Assembly: GCF_958295425.1 (NCBI RefSeq)
Contig: NC_081137.1
Span: 13,902,454 to 13,966,453 of the forward strand
Origin: Solea solea
Taxonomy: Eukaryota; Chordata; Actinopteri; Pleuronectiformes; Soleidae
Direction: 5' to 3'
DNA length: 64,000 nucleotides
The position numbers were made by a program, and so were the translations under genes. How positions within the stretch are numbered: the first letter of the stretch is position 1; each line of letters opens with the position of its first letter. Of the stretch, positions 31,961 to 42,563 are shown piece after piece. The notes below the pieces were generated by a model that made no database searches, was not told the origin of the DNA, and worked only from the letters and a program-made list of their open reading frames with translations.

Positions 31961-32312
31961 GTGCTGGATTTGAACCAGCCACAGCCGGACTGGCACAACC
32001 TTGCGGTTGCGAACCAATCCACCACGCCACGAACCCTTTTGAGATTTGGGAAGGAGCTCCGGGCGTTTTTGAGTTTTAACTTTGGCTGTGGAACCTTAAA
32101 CCTTGACCTATAAAGGAATTGAACCGTCAACATCAGGACTGAAAGGCTACTCTCTAACCAGCTGAGCTAACTGTCCACGTTTCCTCTGGTTTTCTCACAC
32201 CTATTCACTCTCTGTGTAGAATATTGGACTTAAAAAGTTGCTTCATCTAAGATTTGAACCTCTGACCTCAGGAACTCCAGTCTTTGTCTGAACCACGTGA
32301 GCTATTTGTACT
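31961..32312 (-). repeat. Three tRNA-like modules, segment 1
   Basis: On the minus strand, three tRNA-like units lie in a row: 31961-32030 (B-box GGTTCAAATCC), 32108-32178 and about 32240-32310 (TAGCTCACGTGGTTCAG, GGTTCAAATCT). The middle one, with TTAGCTCAGCTGGTTAGAGA and GGTTCAATTCC, is the best preserved. Its acceptor ends do not pair (GTGGACA against a TTTATAG-type 3' end), so these are tRNA-derived relics, not functional tRNA genes. The same trio recurs at 36716-37085 and 38143-38501. Confidence 0.6.
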
Positions 32313-32424
32313 CACACACTTCTTCTTCAACGTTGGACGACTTTCAATAACAGATGAGCACAAACATGACTTCAGAAAGACCTCAGACTAATGAGGTATT
32401 TAACGATACATGTCCTCCTTAATA

Positions 32425-33310
32425 GCCCAAACAGTTGGTGCAGTGGTTAGTGCTCTTGCCTTTGAAACAAGAAGACCTGGGTTCCAGACCCAGTTGGAAC
32501 AACGATCTTTGTGGAGTTTTTCATGTTCTCCCCGTGTGAGAATGTGGCTTTTCTACACATTGTCGGGCTTCCTCCCACAGTCCATCAATCATCTACCACT
32601 GTGTCGTGGGGGCTGCTGTGCCAAGCTCAACTGTCATAGGGTGATAGGCTGTGTTCACCCTGGACTGTTGGCCAGTCCATTCAAAACATGCAATACACTG
32701 ATGAGGTAAATTTCCACTTCAGGTAAGATTCGAACCCCTGACCATAGGAACGACATGTGAACATGAACATGACATGTCCAAACCATGTGAGCTAGTTGTC
32801 CTTGTATGCTTTTTTTGTCCAATTTGGAAGTCTTTCAATAATAGAACTCATGACTTCACAGACCTCAGCCTTATGAAATATTTAACAACATCTGTCCCTC
32901 ATCATGGACAGCGTGGTTGGTGTAGTGGTTAGTGCTCTTGCCTTTGAAACAAGAAGACCTCGGTTCGAGACCCATATGGAACAAGCATCTTTCTGGAGTT
33001 TTTCATGTTCTCCTTGTGTGTGCGCAGCTTTTCTCCGGGTTCTCTGGCCTCCTCCCACAGTCCATCAATCATCTACCACTTTGTCCTCCACTGGAGGGTC
33101 GTGGGGGCTGCTGTGCCAAGCTCAGCTGTCATAGGGTCATAGGCGGGGTTCACCCTGGACTGTTCGCCAGTCCATTCAAAACACGCATTACAGTGATGAG
33201 GTAAATTTCCGCTTAAACAATGACTTCATGTAAGATTCGAACCCCTGACCACAGGAGCGCCAGCCCAAGTCTGAAACGTGTGAGCTATTGGTCTTTGCAA
33301 GCTTTTCGCA
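32425..33310. repeat. Two tandem ~490 bp units, each a SINE-like head (+) facing a tRNA-like module (-)
   Basis: Plus-strand heads at about 32430-32500 and 32910-32985 contain GTGGTTAGTGCTCTTGCCTT and a GTTC-type B-box. Each is followed by GTTTTTCATGTTCTCC and CACAGTCCATCAATCATCTA. Reverse modules at about 32722-32800 and 33230-33300 contain AAGATTCGAACCCCTGACCA, the inverse of a B-box GGGTTCGAATCT. The two units are direct repeats about 480-490 bp apart. Confidence 0.65.
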
Positions 33311-33386
33311 CAATTTGGAAGTCTTTCAATAATAAAGTCCATGACTTCAAAAAATGTCAGACTGATGAAATATTTCAGAACGTTTG

Positions 33387-34067
33387 TCAACTTTATTGTC
33401 ATTGCAATGCAATTCAGTCTAACCAGAGTGCAAAAACCAGTAAAGTGCAGTGAAATGAATATATATGTATATATAGCCTATGAATGATATGGGAAAGCTA
33501 AGGTATGTAATATTAACAGTAATACACTTTAACTGCACTTTAACACTGATGTAAACTTTAACAAACATAAACTGTGACACATAAAACCAAAGGCTTACAA
33601 CCACCCTATTACAAAGGGGATGGACAACTTAAAGCATTTTAACTGACATACAAGCAGGAAAGACACCTGTAAAATAACACCTGAACAGGCCTAATGTTAA
33701 GTTTCCAAACGTCCCTGATGAATTTAAGGTGGAGTAACATTAACACACGTCGACTCAGCTATTTATTGATTATTAAACAATGTTGCTATCGTCTGAAGTA
33801 AGCTAGCAAGCTAACACTCTGCTCCAACATCCAACAACGGTAACTACGATGCATTATTTAATAATCTTTGCTATGACTTTATGTCGCTGTGGGCTTATAT
33901 AATATTTCGAAATAATAGTAATAATGGCACTGGTAAAATAAAAATAAAAAAGTATTTATAATTAAAAAATAATAATATTTTTTTTTTTTCATCCGTTTTC
34001 GGCGCCCCCTGCGGATGACGGCGCCCCTAGCATTTGCCTATACTGCCTATGCCCAGGGCCGGCTCTG
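33387..34067 (-). mobile_element. hAT end copy B (inverted, right end missing)
   Basis: Inverse of copy C from its left TIR (CAGGGCCGGCTCTG, 34054-34067) to the LINE-type tail TCAACTTTATTGTCATTGCA at 33387, where similarity to copy C stops. The element's right terminus is therefore absent. It joins the preceding tRNA-like unit directly. Confidence 0.75.
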
Positions 34068-35878
34068 AGCGAGGACATGAACGTTGATTAATCACAGGTG
34101 GAGCTGCTCCTGCGCAAAGACACACTGATTTAAAAGCCTTTGTGTACTTTCCGTGACTTGGTACATTCCACTCCTCCCCTCTGTGTCGAGCTATGTGGAA
34201 TGTTCCACTTCCCTTGTCGGAGCTTCTTCCAAGCCGAGACAGAAACAGGAAGAGGACGAGGAGCAGCGGGAATAAACACATGGTAACTGCTGCTTAAATG
34301 TGAGCCACACATGTCTTAGATTCTCTGTTGACGCTCTGTTCAAACCTGCTGTTAACATCCGACCTGAGCGATCCGATCACACGTGTTCAGATTACACCTG
34401 CTACTGCTGCTAATGTGACGTCACTGCTCCTCAGTAAACACACGATCACCGTCTAACCATGTACGTGTGTGTTTTCAAAAAACTGACTTTGTGTCAAATA
34501 TGTCATGATACAGTATGATGTCAACAACTGCCTCTTCATACTGTCCATAATGTCCAATAATATGTCAACAAAAAGTTAAAATATGAACTGTTTATGTAAA
34601 TATAACTGAGTATATCGATTATTTAGTAAACTGTCCAAAATGTCAAACAATGTCCTCAACAAAAAATGTCAACATACCATTTAAACTGTTGAGTATCTAG
34701 TATCTAGAATATCTTAAAAAAAAAACCCTGTTCAGGAGCAGTGGTTTCGTAGAATAAATAAAAGTGCCCGTGTTGATATGGACCAATATATAGTTGACAA
34801 TAAAAACCTTTTAATGTATTTTACTCACATTTCTTCACTCATTTACTGCAATGAACACATTTGGACACTCTAAACTGGATACTACTTTGTCTCATCATGT
34901 CCCATGACTGAACACCTACAAACAGCTGCAGTTAAAGACACAGTTCATGTGTTTTCAAGCATCGTTGAATGAGGTCATTATCATCAGAATTTAGGGCAAT
35001 AAGAGAAAAAAAACCCAAGCCATGACTTTACAGTGAAGAGTAAGAAGAGGCTTTCACCAGTGCTGTCACTAAATACATCAGAATCCTTAAATGTTGAGAT
35101 TTTAGAAATGTTTTTAGGATTTTTAAAGTCCTTTACAGTGTAACTCATCTACAGCATTGTTTGCAGCAGGTGCAGGAGGACCTGGCTGACCTGGAGGAGG
35201 ACGAGGACGAGGACGAGGAGCAGCACGGACAAATGTGTGGTAACTGATGCTTAAAAATGATCCACACATTTATTAGATGTTCTGTTGATGCTCTGTTCAC
35301 ACCTGCTGTTAACATCTGATCCGAGTCATCCGATCATAGTTGTTCAGATTACACCTGCTACTGCTATTGCTAATATCACGTCAAATGATGATTCTCAAAT
35401 GTCTTTTTTTATCCACCAACCAAAAATTATTCAGTTTTAATTCCTTCTTTGTTACAAGGAACAATGAAACCGGAAAATGTTCAACATTTATAATAAAAAA
35501 CAAACAATTAATCCATTATTAAAGTATTTGACAATTCATTTAGTGATCGTTTAATAATGCTGTAATCGTTGCATCCCTACTTTATATATTTTTTTTTTTT
35601 AAATCATCAGAGACATCATATGATTTATTGCGATACTTGCAAAATCATACATTGTGATACACTGACACAACAGTGCCAGTGAAAGTGACCACTTGGCACC
35701 ATCTAGTGGACTGAAAGGTTCATTTATTTTGTTTATTTGTAATGCTAATCCACAAAAAAGTTTGACGTTTATTCATAACATCAGTTCAAAACATTGTTAT
35801 GGAACAAACCATGACTCTTTCACCTGTCATTTCATCACCTCACACGGACGACGTTAACAGCACTTGTCAACAGAGAGT

Positions 35879-36454
35879 TTAATGTGTGCACATCATTTTT
35901 ACATTGTTAACAGGTGAAAACTAGGGACCACTCAAAGTCACAAAATTCTATCAATAAATACACCATTCAATAATGACTACAATGTGCCATTCATTCATTG
36001 ATTCAAATTGGAATGAAATACATACACGTCTTATTAAATGTGACATTCATTCATTCATTCAAATACCAATTAATTTGATGTAAAAAACAACATATAGAAT
36101 GACTTGACTGTTGAATGAATGATTTCATGGTCCTGTGTTGCAGTGCATCATCAGTTGATTTGATGCTGATGGGTGACTTTGACACGTTAAATCAATTCAT
36201 GATGCACTGCAACACAGGACCATGACATCATTCATGTCAAAGTCAAGTCATTAGATATGTTTTGTGGTATTTGAATGAATGAATGCCACATTTAATAAGA
36301 CGTGTGTGTATTTCATTCCAATTTGAATCAATGAATAAATGTCACATTGTAGTCCTTTTTGAACGGTGTAATTATTTATTGAGTGAATTTTGTAACTTTG
36401 AGCGCTCCCTAGTTTTCACCTGTTAACAATGTAAAAATGATGTGCACACATTAA
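35879..36454. mobile_element. TTAA-bounded foldback element, segment 2 copy
   Basis: 576 bp. Both ends carry the same inverted sequence, starting TTAATGTGTGCACATCATTT, perfect for about 48 bp. Similarity runs to the centre near 36167, where CATGGTCCTGTGTTGCAGTG meets its inverse. TTAA at both borders recalls piggyBac-type target sites, but no transposase or standard piggyBac end was recognised. The matching copy in the right arm is 38770-39350. Confidence 0.7.
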
Positions 36455-36715
36455 TCCCACAGAAGTCTAATTGATGTGCTGATCATTTTTAAGCATCAGT
36501 TGCTGGACACCGGTACCCCGACTGTGTGGTCAACAGTCCAGAGAGTGGACCCCTGTCATTTTGTTTTTGTGATTTTATGGGATTTCTTGGGAATTTTCTG
36601 GGGAAAAAATGTGAAATAAAATGGCATAACCCCCTGTTGTTACCAGTGTGGGGAGCCGGGGGAGCACAGCCCAGCCCCGGCCCCAGTTTGGCCCCGGCGC
36701 CGGGGGCAAGTGTTC

Positions 36716-37262
36716 GGAGCATGCTGGATTTGAACCAGCCACAGCCGGACTGGCACAACCTCCTCGCGGTTGCGAACCAACCCACCACGCCACAAACCCT
36801 TTGGAGGTTTGGGATGGAGCTCCGGGCGTTTTTCACTCTTCACTTTGGCTGTGGAACCTTAAACGTTGAAGTATAAAGGAACTGAACTCTCCACGTCAGG
36901 ACTGAAAGGCAGCTCTCTAACCAGTTGAGCTAACTGTCCACACTCTTCCTTAGGTTTTCTCAGACTTATTTACACTCTGCGTTGAATTGAATAGCATGCC
37001 TAAAAATTCACTTCATCCAAGTTTCGAACCCCTGACCTGAGGAACTCCAGTCTTTCTCTTAACCTTGTGAGCTATTTGTCCTCACATGGTGTGTGCCAAC
37101 CTTTGGAAGTCTTTCAATAATACAACCCATGGCTTCAAAAAAATGTCAGACTGATGAAATATTGAAGAACGTTTGTCCCCGTATATGGACATCGTGGTTG
37201 GTATAGTGGTTAGTGCTCTTACCTTTGAAGCGAGAGCGTCCTAGTTCAAGCCCAGCTTGCAA
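36716..37262. repeat. tRNA-like modules, segment 2
   Basis: Minus strand: 36716-36790 (inverse B-box GGATTTGAACC), 36871-36941 (TTAGCTCAACTGGTTAGAGA) and about 37015-37085 (inverse of GGGTTCGAAACT). Plus strand: a SINE-like head at about 37197-37262 (TTGGTATAGTGGTTAGTGCT, AGTTCAAGCCC). Confidence 0.6.
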
Positions 37263-38033
37263 CAAGAGTCTTTGTGCATGGAGTTTTAGAGACTAACAAC
37301 CTTTCAACACATTTACAAGTGTTTCAATAGCAGATTCACAGAACTCAATTGGTCAATTTAGAGTGACCAATTAACCTCATCGCCATGTTGTTGGGAGGAA
37401 GCCAGAGAACCCGGCGAAAAGCCACGCACACATGGGGAGAACATGAAAAACTCCACGCATTAGGACACTTGTTCAAACTGGGTCTCGAACCCTGTAAGTC
37501 TTGTTTCAAAGGCAAGAGCACTAACCACTACACCAACCACGCTGTCTAATTTTGGGGACAAACGTTCTTCAATATTTCATCAGTCTGACATTTTTTTGAA
37601 GCCATGGGTTGTATTATTGAAAGACTTCCAAATTGACTGAAAAAGCATGCAAAGACAAATAGCTCACACGGTTCAGATGTGGACTGGCGTTCCTATGGTC
37701 AGGGGTTCGAATCTTACATGAAGTCAATGTTTAAGCAGAAATTTACCTCATCACCGTACTGCATGTTTTGAATGGACTGTCGAACAGTGCAGGGTGAATC
37801 ACGCCTATCACCCTATGACAGCTGAGCTTGGCACAGCACTCCCCGCAACCCTCCAGTGTAGGACAAAGCGGTAGATGATTGATGGACTGTAGGAGGAAGC
37901 CAGAGAAACGGGAGAAAAGCCACGCACACACAAGGAGAACATGAAAAACTCCAGAAAGACACTTGTTCCAAATGGGTCTTGAATCCTGAAAGTCTTGTTT
38001 CAAAGGCAAGAGCACTAACCACTACACCAACAA
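37196..38033. repeat. Central spacer of the inverted repeat: diverged SINE/tRNA-like units
   Basis: Inverse SINE pieces lie at about 37373-37545 and 37855-38035, both containing GGCAAGAGCACTAACCACTA. Between them is a plus-strand tRNA-like module at 37652-37722 with ATAGCTCACACGGTTCAG and B-box GGGTTCGAATC. The spacer/arm boundary is gradual: the sequences inside are older relatives of each other, not a unique loop. Confidence 0.6.
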
Positions 38034-38142
38034 CGTTGTCCATTTTTGGGGACAAACGTTCTAAAATATTTCATCAGTCTGATTTTTTTCTGAAGTCATG
38101 GGTTCTATTATTGAAAGACTTCCAAAGGTTGGCACACACCAT

Positions 38143-38501
38143 GTGAGGACAAATAGCTCACAAGGTTAAGAGAAAGACTGGAGTTCCTCAGGTCAGGGGT
38201 TCGAAACTTGGATGAAGTGAATTTTCAGGCATGCTATTCAACGCAGAGTGTAAATAAGTCTGAGAAAACCTAAGGAAGAGTGTGGACAGTTAGCTCAACT
38301 GGTTAGAAAGCTGCCTTTCAGTCCTGACGTGGAGAGTTCAGTTCCTTTATACTTCAACGTTTAAGGTTCCACAGCCAAAGTGAAGAGTGAAAAACGCCCG
38401 GAGCTCCATCCCAAACCTCCAAAGGGTTTGTGGCGTGGTGGGTTGGTTCGCAACCGCGAGGAGGTTGTGCCAGTCCGGCTGTGGCTGGTTCAAATCCAGC
38501 A
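38143..38501 (+). repeat. Three tRNA-like modules, segment 3 (right arm)
   Basis: Plus strand: 38143-38216 (AAATAGCTCACAAGGTTAAG, B-box GGGTTCGAAAC), 38282-38352 (TTAGCTCAACTGGTTAGAAA, then GAGTTCAGTTCC) and about 38429-38501 (B-box GGTTCAAATCC at 38487-38497). Inverse equivalents of the trio at 36716-37085. Confidence 0.6.
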
Positions 38502-38769
38502 TGCTCCGAACACTTGGCCCCGGCGCCGGGGCCAAACTGGGGCCGGGGCTGGGCTGTGCTCCCCCGGCTCCCCACAGTGGTAACAACAGGGGGTTATGCC
38601 ATTTTATTTCACATTTTTTCCCCCAGAAAATTCCCAAGAAATCCCATAAAATCACAAAAACAAAATGACAGGGGTCCACTCTCTGGACTGTTGACCACAC
38701 AGTCGGGGTACCGGTGTCCAGCAACTGATGCTTAAAAATGATCAGCACATCAATTAGACTTCTGTGGGA

Positions 38770-39350
38770 TTAATGTGTGCACATCATTTTTACATTGTTA
38801 ACAGGTGAAAACTAGGGAGCGCTCAAAGTTACAAAATTCACTCAAAAAATAAAATAATTACACCGTTCAATAAGGACTACAATGTGACATTTATTCATTG
38901 ATTCAAATTGGAATGAAATACATACACGTCTTATTAAATGTGACATTCATTCATTCAAATACCACAAAACATATCTAATGACTTGACTTTGACATGAATG
39001 ATGTCATGGTCCTGTGTTGCAGTGCATCATGAATTGATTTAACGTGTCAAAGTCACCCATCAGCATCAAATCAACTGATGATGCACTGCAACACAGGACC
39101 ATGAAATCATTCATTCAACAGTCAAGTCATTCTATATGTTGTTTTTTACATCAAATGAATTGGTATTTGAATGAATGAATGAATGTCACATTTAATAAGA
39201 CGTGTATGTATTTCATTCCAATTTGAATCAATGAATGAATGGCACATTGTAGTCATTATTGAATGGTGTATTTATTGATAGAATTTTGTGACTTTGAGTG
39301 GTCCCTAGTTTTCACCTGTTAACAATGTAAAAATGATGTGCACACATTAA
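38770..39350. mobile_element. TTAA-bounded foldback element, segment 3 copy
   Basis: Inverse of 35879-36454, with TTAA at 38770-38773 and 39347-39350 and the same TTAATGTGTGCACATC termini. Confidence 0.7.
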
Positions 39351-41161
39351 ACTCTCTGTTGACAAGTGCTGTTAACGTCGTCCGTGTGACGTGATGAAAT
39401 GACAGGTGAAAGAGTCATGGTTTGTTCCATAACAATGTTTTGAACTGATGTTATGAATAAACGTCAAACTTTTTTGTGGATTAGCATTACAAATAAACAA
39501 AATAAATGAACCTTTCAGTCCACTAGATGGTGCCAAGTGGTCACTTTCACTGGCACTGTTGTGTCAGTGTATCACAATGTATGATTTTGCAAGTATCGCA
39601 ATAAATCATATGATGTCTCTGATGATTTTAAAAGAAAATATATATAAAGTAGGGATGCAACGATTACAGCATTATTAAACGATCACTAAATGAATTGTCA
39701 AATACTTTAATAATGGATTAATTGTTTGTTTTTTATTATAAATGTTGAACATTTTCCGGTTTCATTGTTCCTTGTAACAAAGAAGGAATTAAAACTGAAT
39801 AATTTTTGGTTGGTGGATAAAAAAAGACATTTGAGAATCATCATTTGACGTGATATTAGCAATAGCAGTAGCAGGTGTAATCTGAACAACTATGATCGGA
39901 TGACTCGGATCAGATGTTAACAGCAGGTGTGAACAGAGCATCAACAGAACATCTAATAAATGTGTGGATCATTTTTAAGCATCAGTTACCACACATTTGT
40001 CCGTGCTGCTCCTCGTCCTCGTCCTCGTCCTCCTCCAGGTCAGCCAGGTCCTCCTGCACCTGCTGCAAACAATGCTGTAGATGAGTTACACTGTAAAGGA
40101 CTTTAAAAATCCTAAAAACATTTCTAAAATCTCAACATTTAAGGATTCTGATGTATTTAGTGACAGCACTGGTGAAAGCCTCTTCTTACTCTTCACTGTA
40201 AAGTCATGGCTTGGGTTTTTTTTCTCTTATTGCCCTAAATTCTGATGATAATGACCTCATTCAACGATGCTTGAAAACACATGAACTGTGTCTTTAACTG
40301 CAGCTGTTTGTAGGTGTTCAGTCATGGGACATGATGAGACAAAGTAGTATCCAGTTTAGAGTGTCCAAATGTGTTCATTGCAGTAAATGAGTGAAGAAAT
40401 GTGAGTAAAATACATTAAAAGGTTTTTATTGTCAACTATATATTGGTCCATATCAACACGGGCACTTTTATTTATTCTACGAAACCACTGCTCCTGAACA
40501 GGGTTTTTTTTTAAAGATATTCTAGATACTAGATACTCAACAGTTTAAATGGTATGTTGACATTTTTTGTTGAGGACATTGTTTGACATTTTGGACAGTT
40601 TACTAAATAATCGATATACTCAGTTATATTTACATAAACAGTTCATATTTTAACTTTTTGTTGACATATTATTGGACATTATGGACAGTATGAAGAGGCA
40701 GTTGTTGACATCATACTGTATCATGACATATTTGACACAAAGTCAGTTTTTTGAAAACACACACGTACATGGTTAGACGGTGATCGTGTGTTTACTGAGG
40801 AGCAGTGACGTCACATTAGCAGCAGTAGCAGGTGTAATCTGAACACGTGTGATCGGATCGCTCAGGTCGGATGTTAACAGCAGGTTTGAACAGAGCGTCA
40901 ACAGAGAATCTAAGACATGTGTGGCTCACATTTAAGCAGCAGTTACCATGTGTTTAATCCCGCTGCTCCTCGTCCTCTTCCTGTTTCTGTCTCGGCTTGG
41001 AAGAAGCTCCGACAAGGGAAGTGGAACATTCCACATAGCTCGACACAGAGGGGAGGAGTGGAATGTACCAAGTCACGGAAAGTACACAAAGGCTTTTAAA
41101 TCAGTGTGTCTTTGCGCAGGAGCAGCTCCACCTGTGATTAATCAACGTTCATGTCCTCGCT

Positions 41162-42555
41162 CAGAGCCGGCCCTGGGCATAGGCAGTATAGGCAAATGCT
41201 AGGGGCGCCGTCATCCGCAGGGGGCGCCGAAAACGGATGAAAAAAAAAATATATTATTTCTTTTTAATTATAAATACTTTTTTTTTTTTTTTTTTTTACC
41301 AGTGCCATTATTACTATTATTTCGAAATATTATATAAACCCACAGCGACATAAAGTCATAGCAAAGATTATTAAATAATGCATCGTAGTTACCGTTGTTG
41401 GATGTTGGAGCAGAGTGTTAGCTTGCTAGCTTACCCAGTGGTCACCAACGTGGTGCCCGCGGGCACTTGGTAGCCCGCGAGCAGCCAACGAGGTGCCCGT
41501 GGGCTCATTTCACTTCACCTCATGTATCCATATGATCACTGAGTAAAATGTCCTGATATTGTTTATAAAAACTGTGATAATCATTAGGAGTAAGCACTGG
41601 ATTTAATGTGTATGCAATTAAATGCAGAATATTAATCATTTAAATGGTAAATTGCATAAAATGTTAATATGGTAGCCCTCCATATTATTCTCTACCCTTC
41701 AGGTAGCTCTCGGTCTCAAAAAGGTTGGTGACCCCTGCTTCAGACGATAGCAACATTGTTTAATAATCAATAAATAGCTGAGTCGACGTGTGTTAATGTT
41801 ACTCCACCTTAAATTCATCAGGGACGTTTGGAAACTTAACATTAGGCCTGTTCAGGTGTTATTTTACAGGTGTCTTTCCTGCTTGTATGTCAGTTAAAAT
41901 GCTTTAAGTTGTCCATCCCCTTTGTAATAGGGTGGTTGTAAGCCTTTGGTTTTATGTGTCACAGTTTATGTTTGTTAAAGTTTACATCAGTGTTAAAGTG
42001 TAGTTAAAGTGTATTACTGTTAATATTTCATACCTTAGCTTTCCCATATCATTCATAGGCTATATATACATATATATTCATTTCACTGCACTTTACTGGT
42101 TTTTGCACTCTGGTTAGACTGAATTGCATTGCAATGACAATAAAGTTGAATGAATCTCATCACATTTTCATTATTAGTCTATATTAGTCTCATGTATAGC
42201 ACACCAAGCATCTGTTTTTTTATTAATGTAACATGCAGTCGTCACATATACTTCTCTTCTCTCTTCAGATGCACTTTTAAAATATTTCAGTACCACCCCC
42301 AGTGACACAGCATCAGGTGCTGCTGTCCCATCTACCTCTGCACAGCCCAGTGACACTTTTTAATTTTATCACTTGTTTCTTTCTTTAGTTTTTATTTGGT
42401 GTGATATTTTTTACTCAAAGAAATAAAATCTTGAATACACACATGCAGTTTCTGTGTGATTGTATGAAAGTTGATTGTGAAATTGACTGCTGCGATGCAA
42501 GGGGGCGCCAACTAAAATCTTGCCTAGGGCACCAAATTACTCAGGGCCGGCACTG
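41162..42555 (+). mobile_element. hAT end copy C (longest copy, both termini)
   Basis: Left TIR at 41162, right TIR CAGGGCCGGCACTG at 42542-42555, followed by the outer target duplication. Compared with copy A it has a 304-bp MITE and an extra ~480 bp (about 41917-42396). The extra part includes a LINE-type tail (GCAATGACAATAAAGTTGAA at 42131-42150) and a short frame, DALLKYFSTTPSDTASG..., at about 42267-42362. That frame ends in TAA and may be a relic of a transposase exon. Confidence 0.75.
41435..41738 (+). mobile_element. 304-bp MITE inserted only in the right arm
   Basis: Inverted termini CAGTGGTCACCAACGTGG and AAGGTTGGTGACCCCTG. It is absent from copies A and B, which both read straight through GCTAGCTTACTTCAGACG. 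hAT-like ends, but no clear 8-bp target duplication was found. Confidence 0.75.
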
Positions 42556-42563
42556 AATGACTT

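Larger units (their letters stand above)
33387..37195 (+). repeat. Left arm of large inverted repeat
   Basis: It pairs with 38034-42149 in reverse orientation. Paired coordinates add up to about 75229 (75224 inside one 5-bp indel, about 75536 beyond the 304-bp insertion in the right arm). Long stretches are identical: for example 35340-35522 and 39707-39889 encode the same 60-residue frame on opposite strands. Similarity continues more weakly toward the centre, near 37614. Confidence 0.9.
38034..42149 (-). repeat. Right arm of large inverted repeat
   Basis: Reverse copy of 33387-37195, longer because of a 304-bp MITE at 41435-41738. Apart from that and small indels (for example an extra AAAAAATAAA near 38845), differences are few. 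Confidence 0.9.
27370..42555 (+). mobile_element. 15.2 kb composite hAT-type insertion between the two polyubiquitin genes
   Basis: The block is flanked by a perfect 8-bp direct repeat, AATGACTT (27362-27369 and 42556-42563), the target-duplication length of hAT elements. The left terminus is CAGAGCCGGCCCTG and the right terminus, read inward, is CAGTGCCGGCCCTG (13/14 match). Inside are hAT end copies A (27370-27986), B (33387-34067, inverted) and C (41162-42555), and three related segments: 27987-33386, 34068-37195 and 38034-41161 (inverted). Nested insertions and tRNA-like modules are also present. No intact transposase is visible, so movement would have needed one supplied from elsewhere. 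Alternative: a simple hAT insertion later enlarged by ectopic recombination or conversion. Confidence 0.75.

Noticed and set aside
31961..38501. Functional tRNA genes
   Set aside because: A- and B-boxes are present, but acceptor stems do not pair and the anticodon arms are poor, so they were called tRNA-derived repeats.
36526..38748. Open reading frames of 100-130 codons in both palindrome arms (e.g. 36526-36876 and 38347-38748)
   Set aside because: They run through tRNA-like modules and GC-rich flanks, exist on both strands at once, and show no domain. The third copy in segment 1 breaks the frame.
27370..42555. CRISPR array or prokaryotic island as an explanation for the repeats
   Set aside because: Repeat sizes, strand arrangement, hAT termini and the eukaryotic gene context all exclude it.
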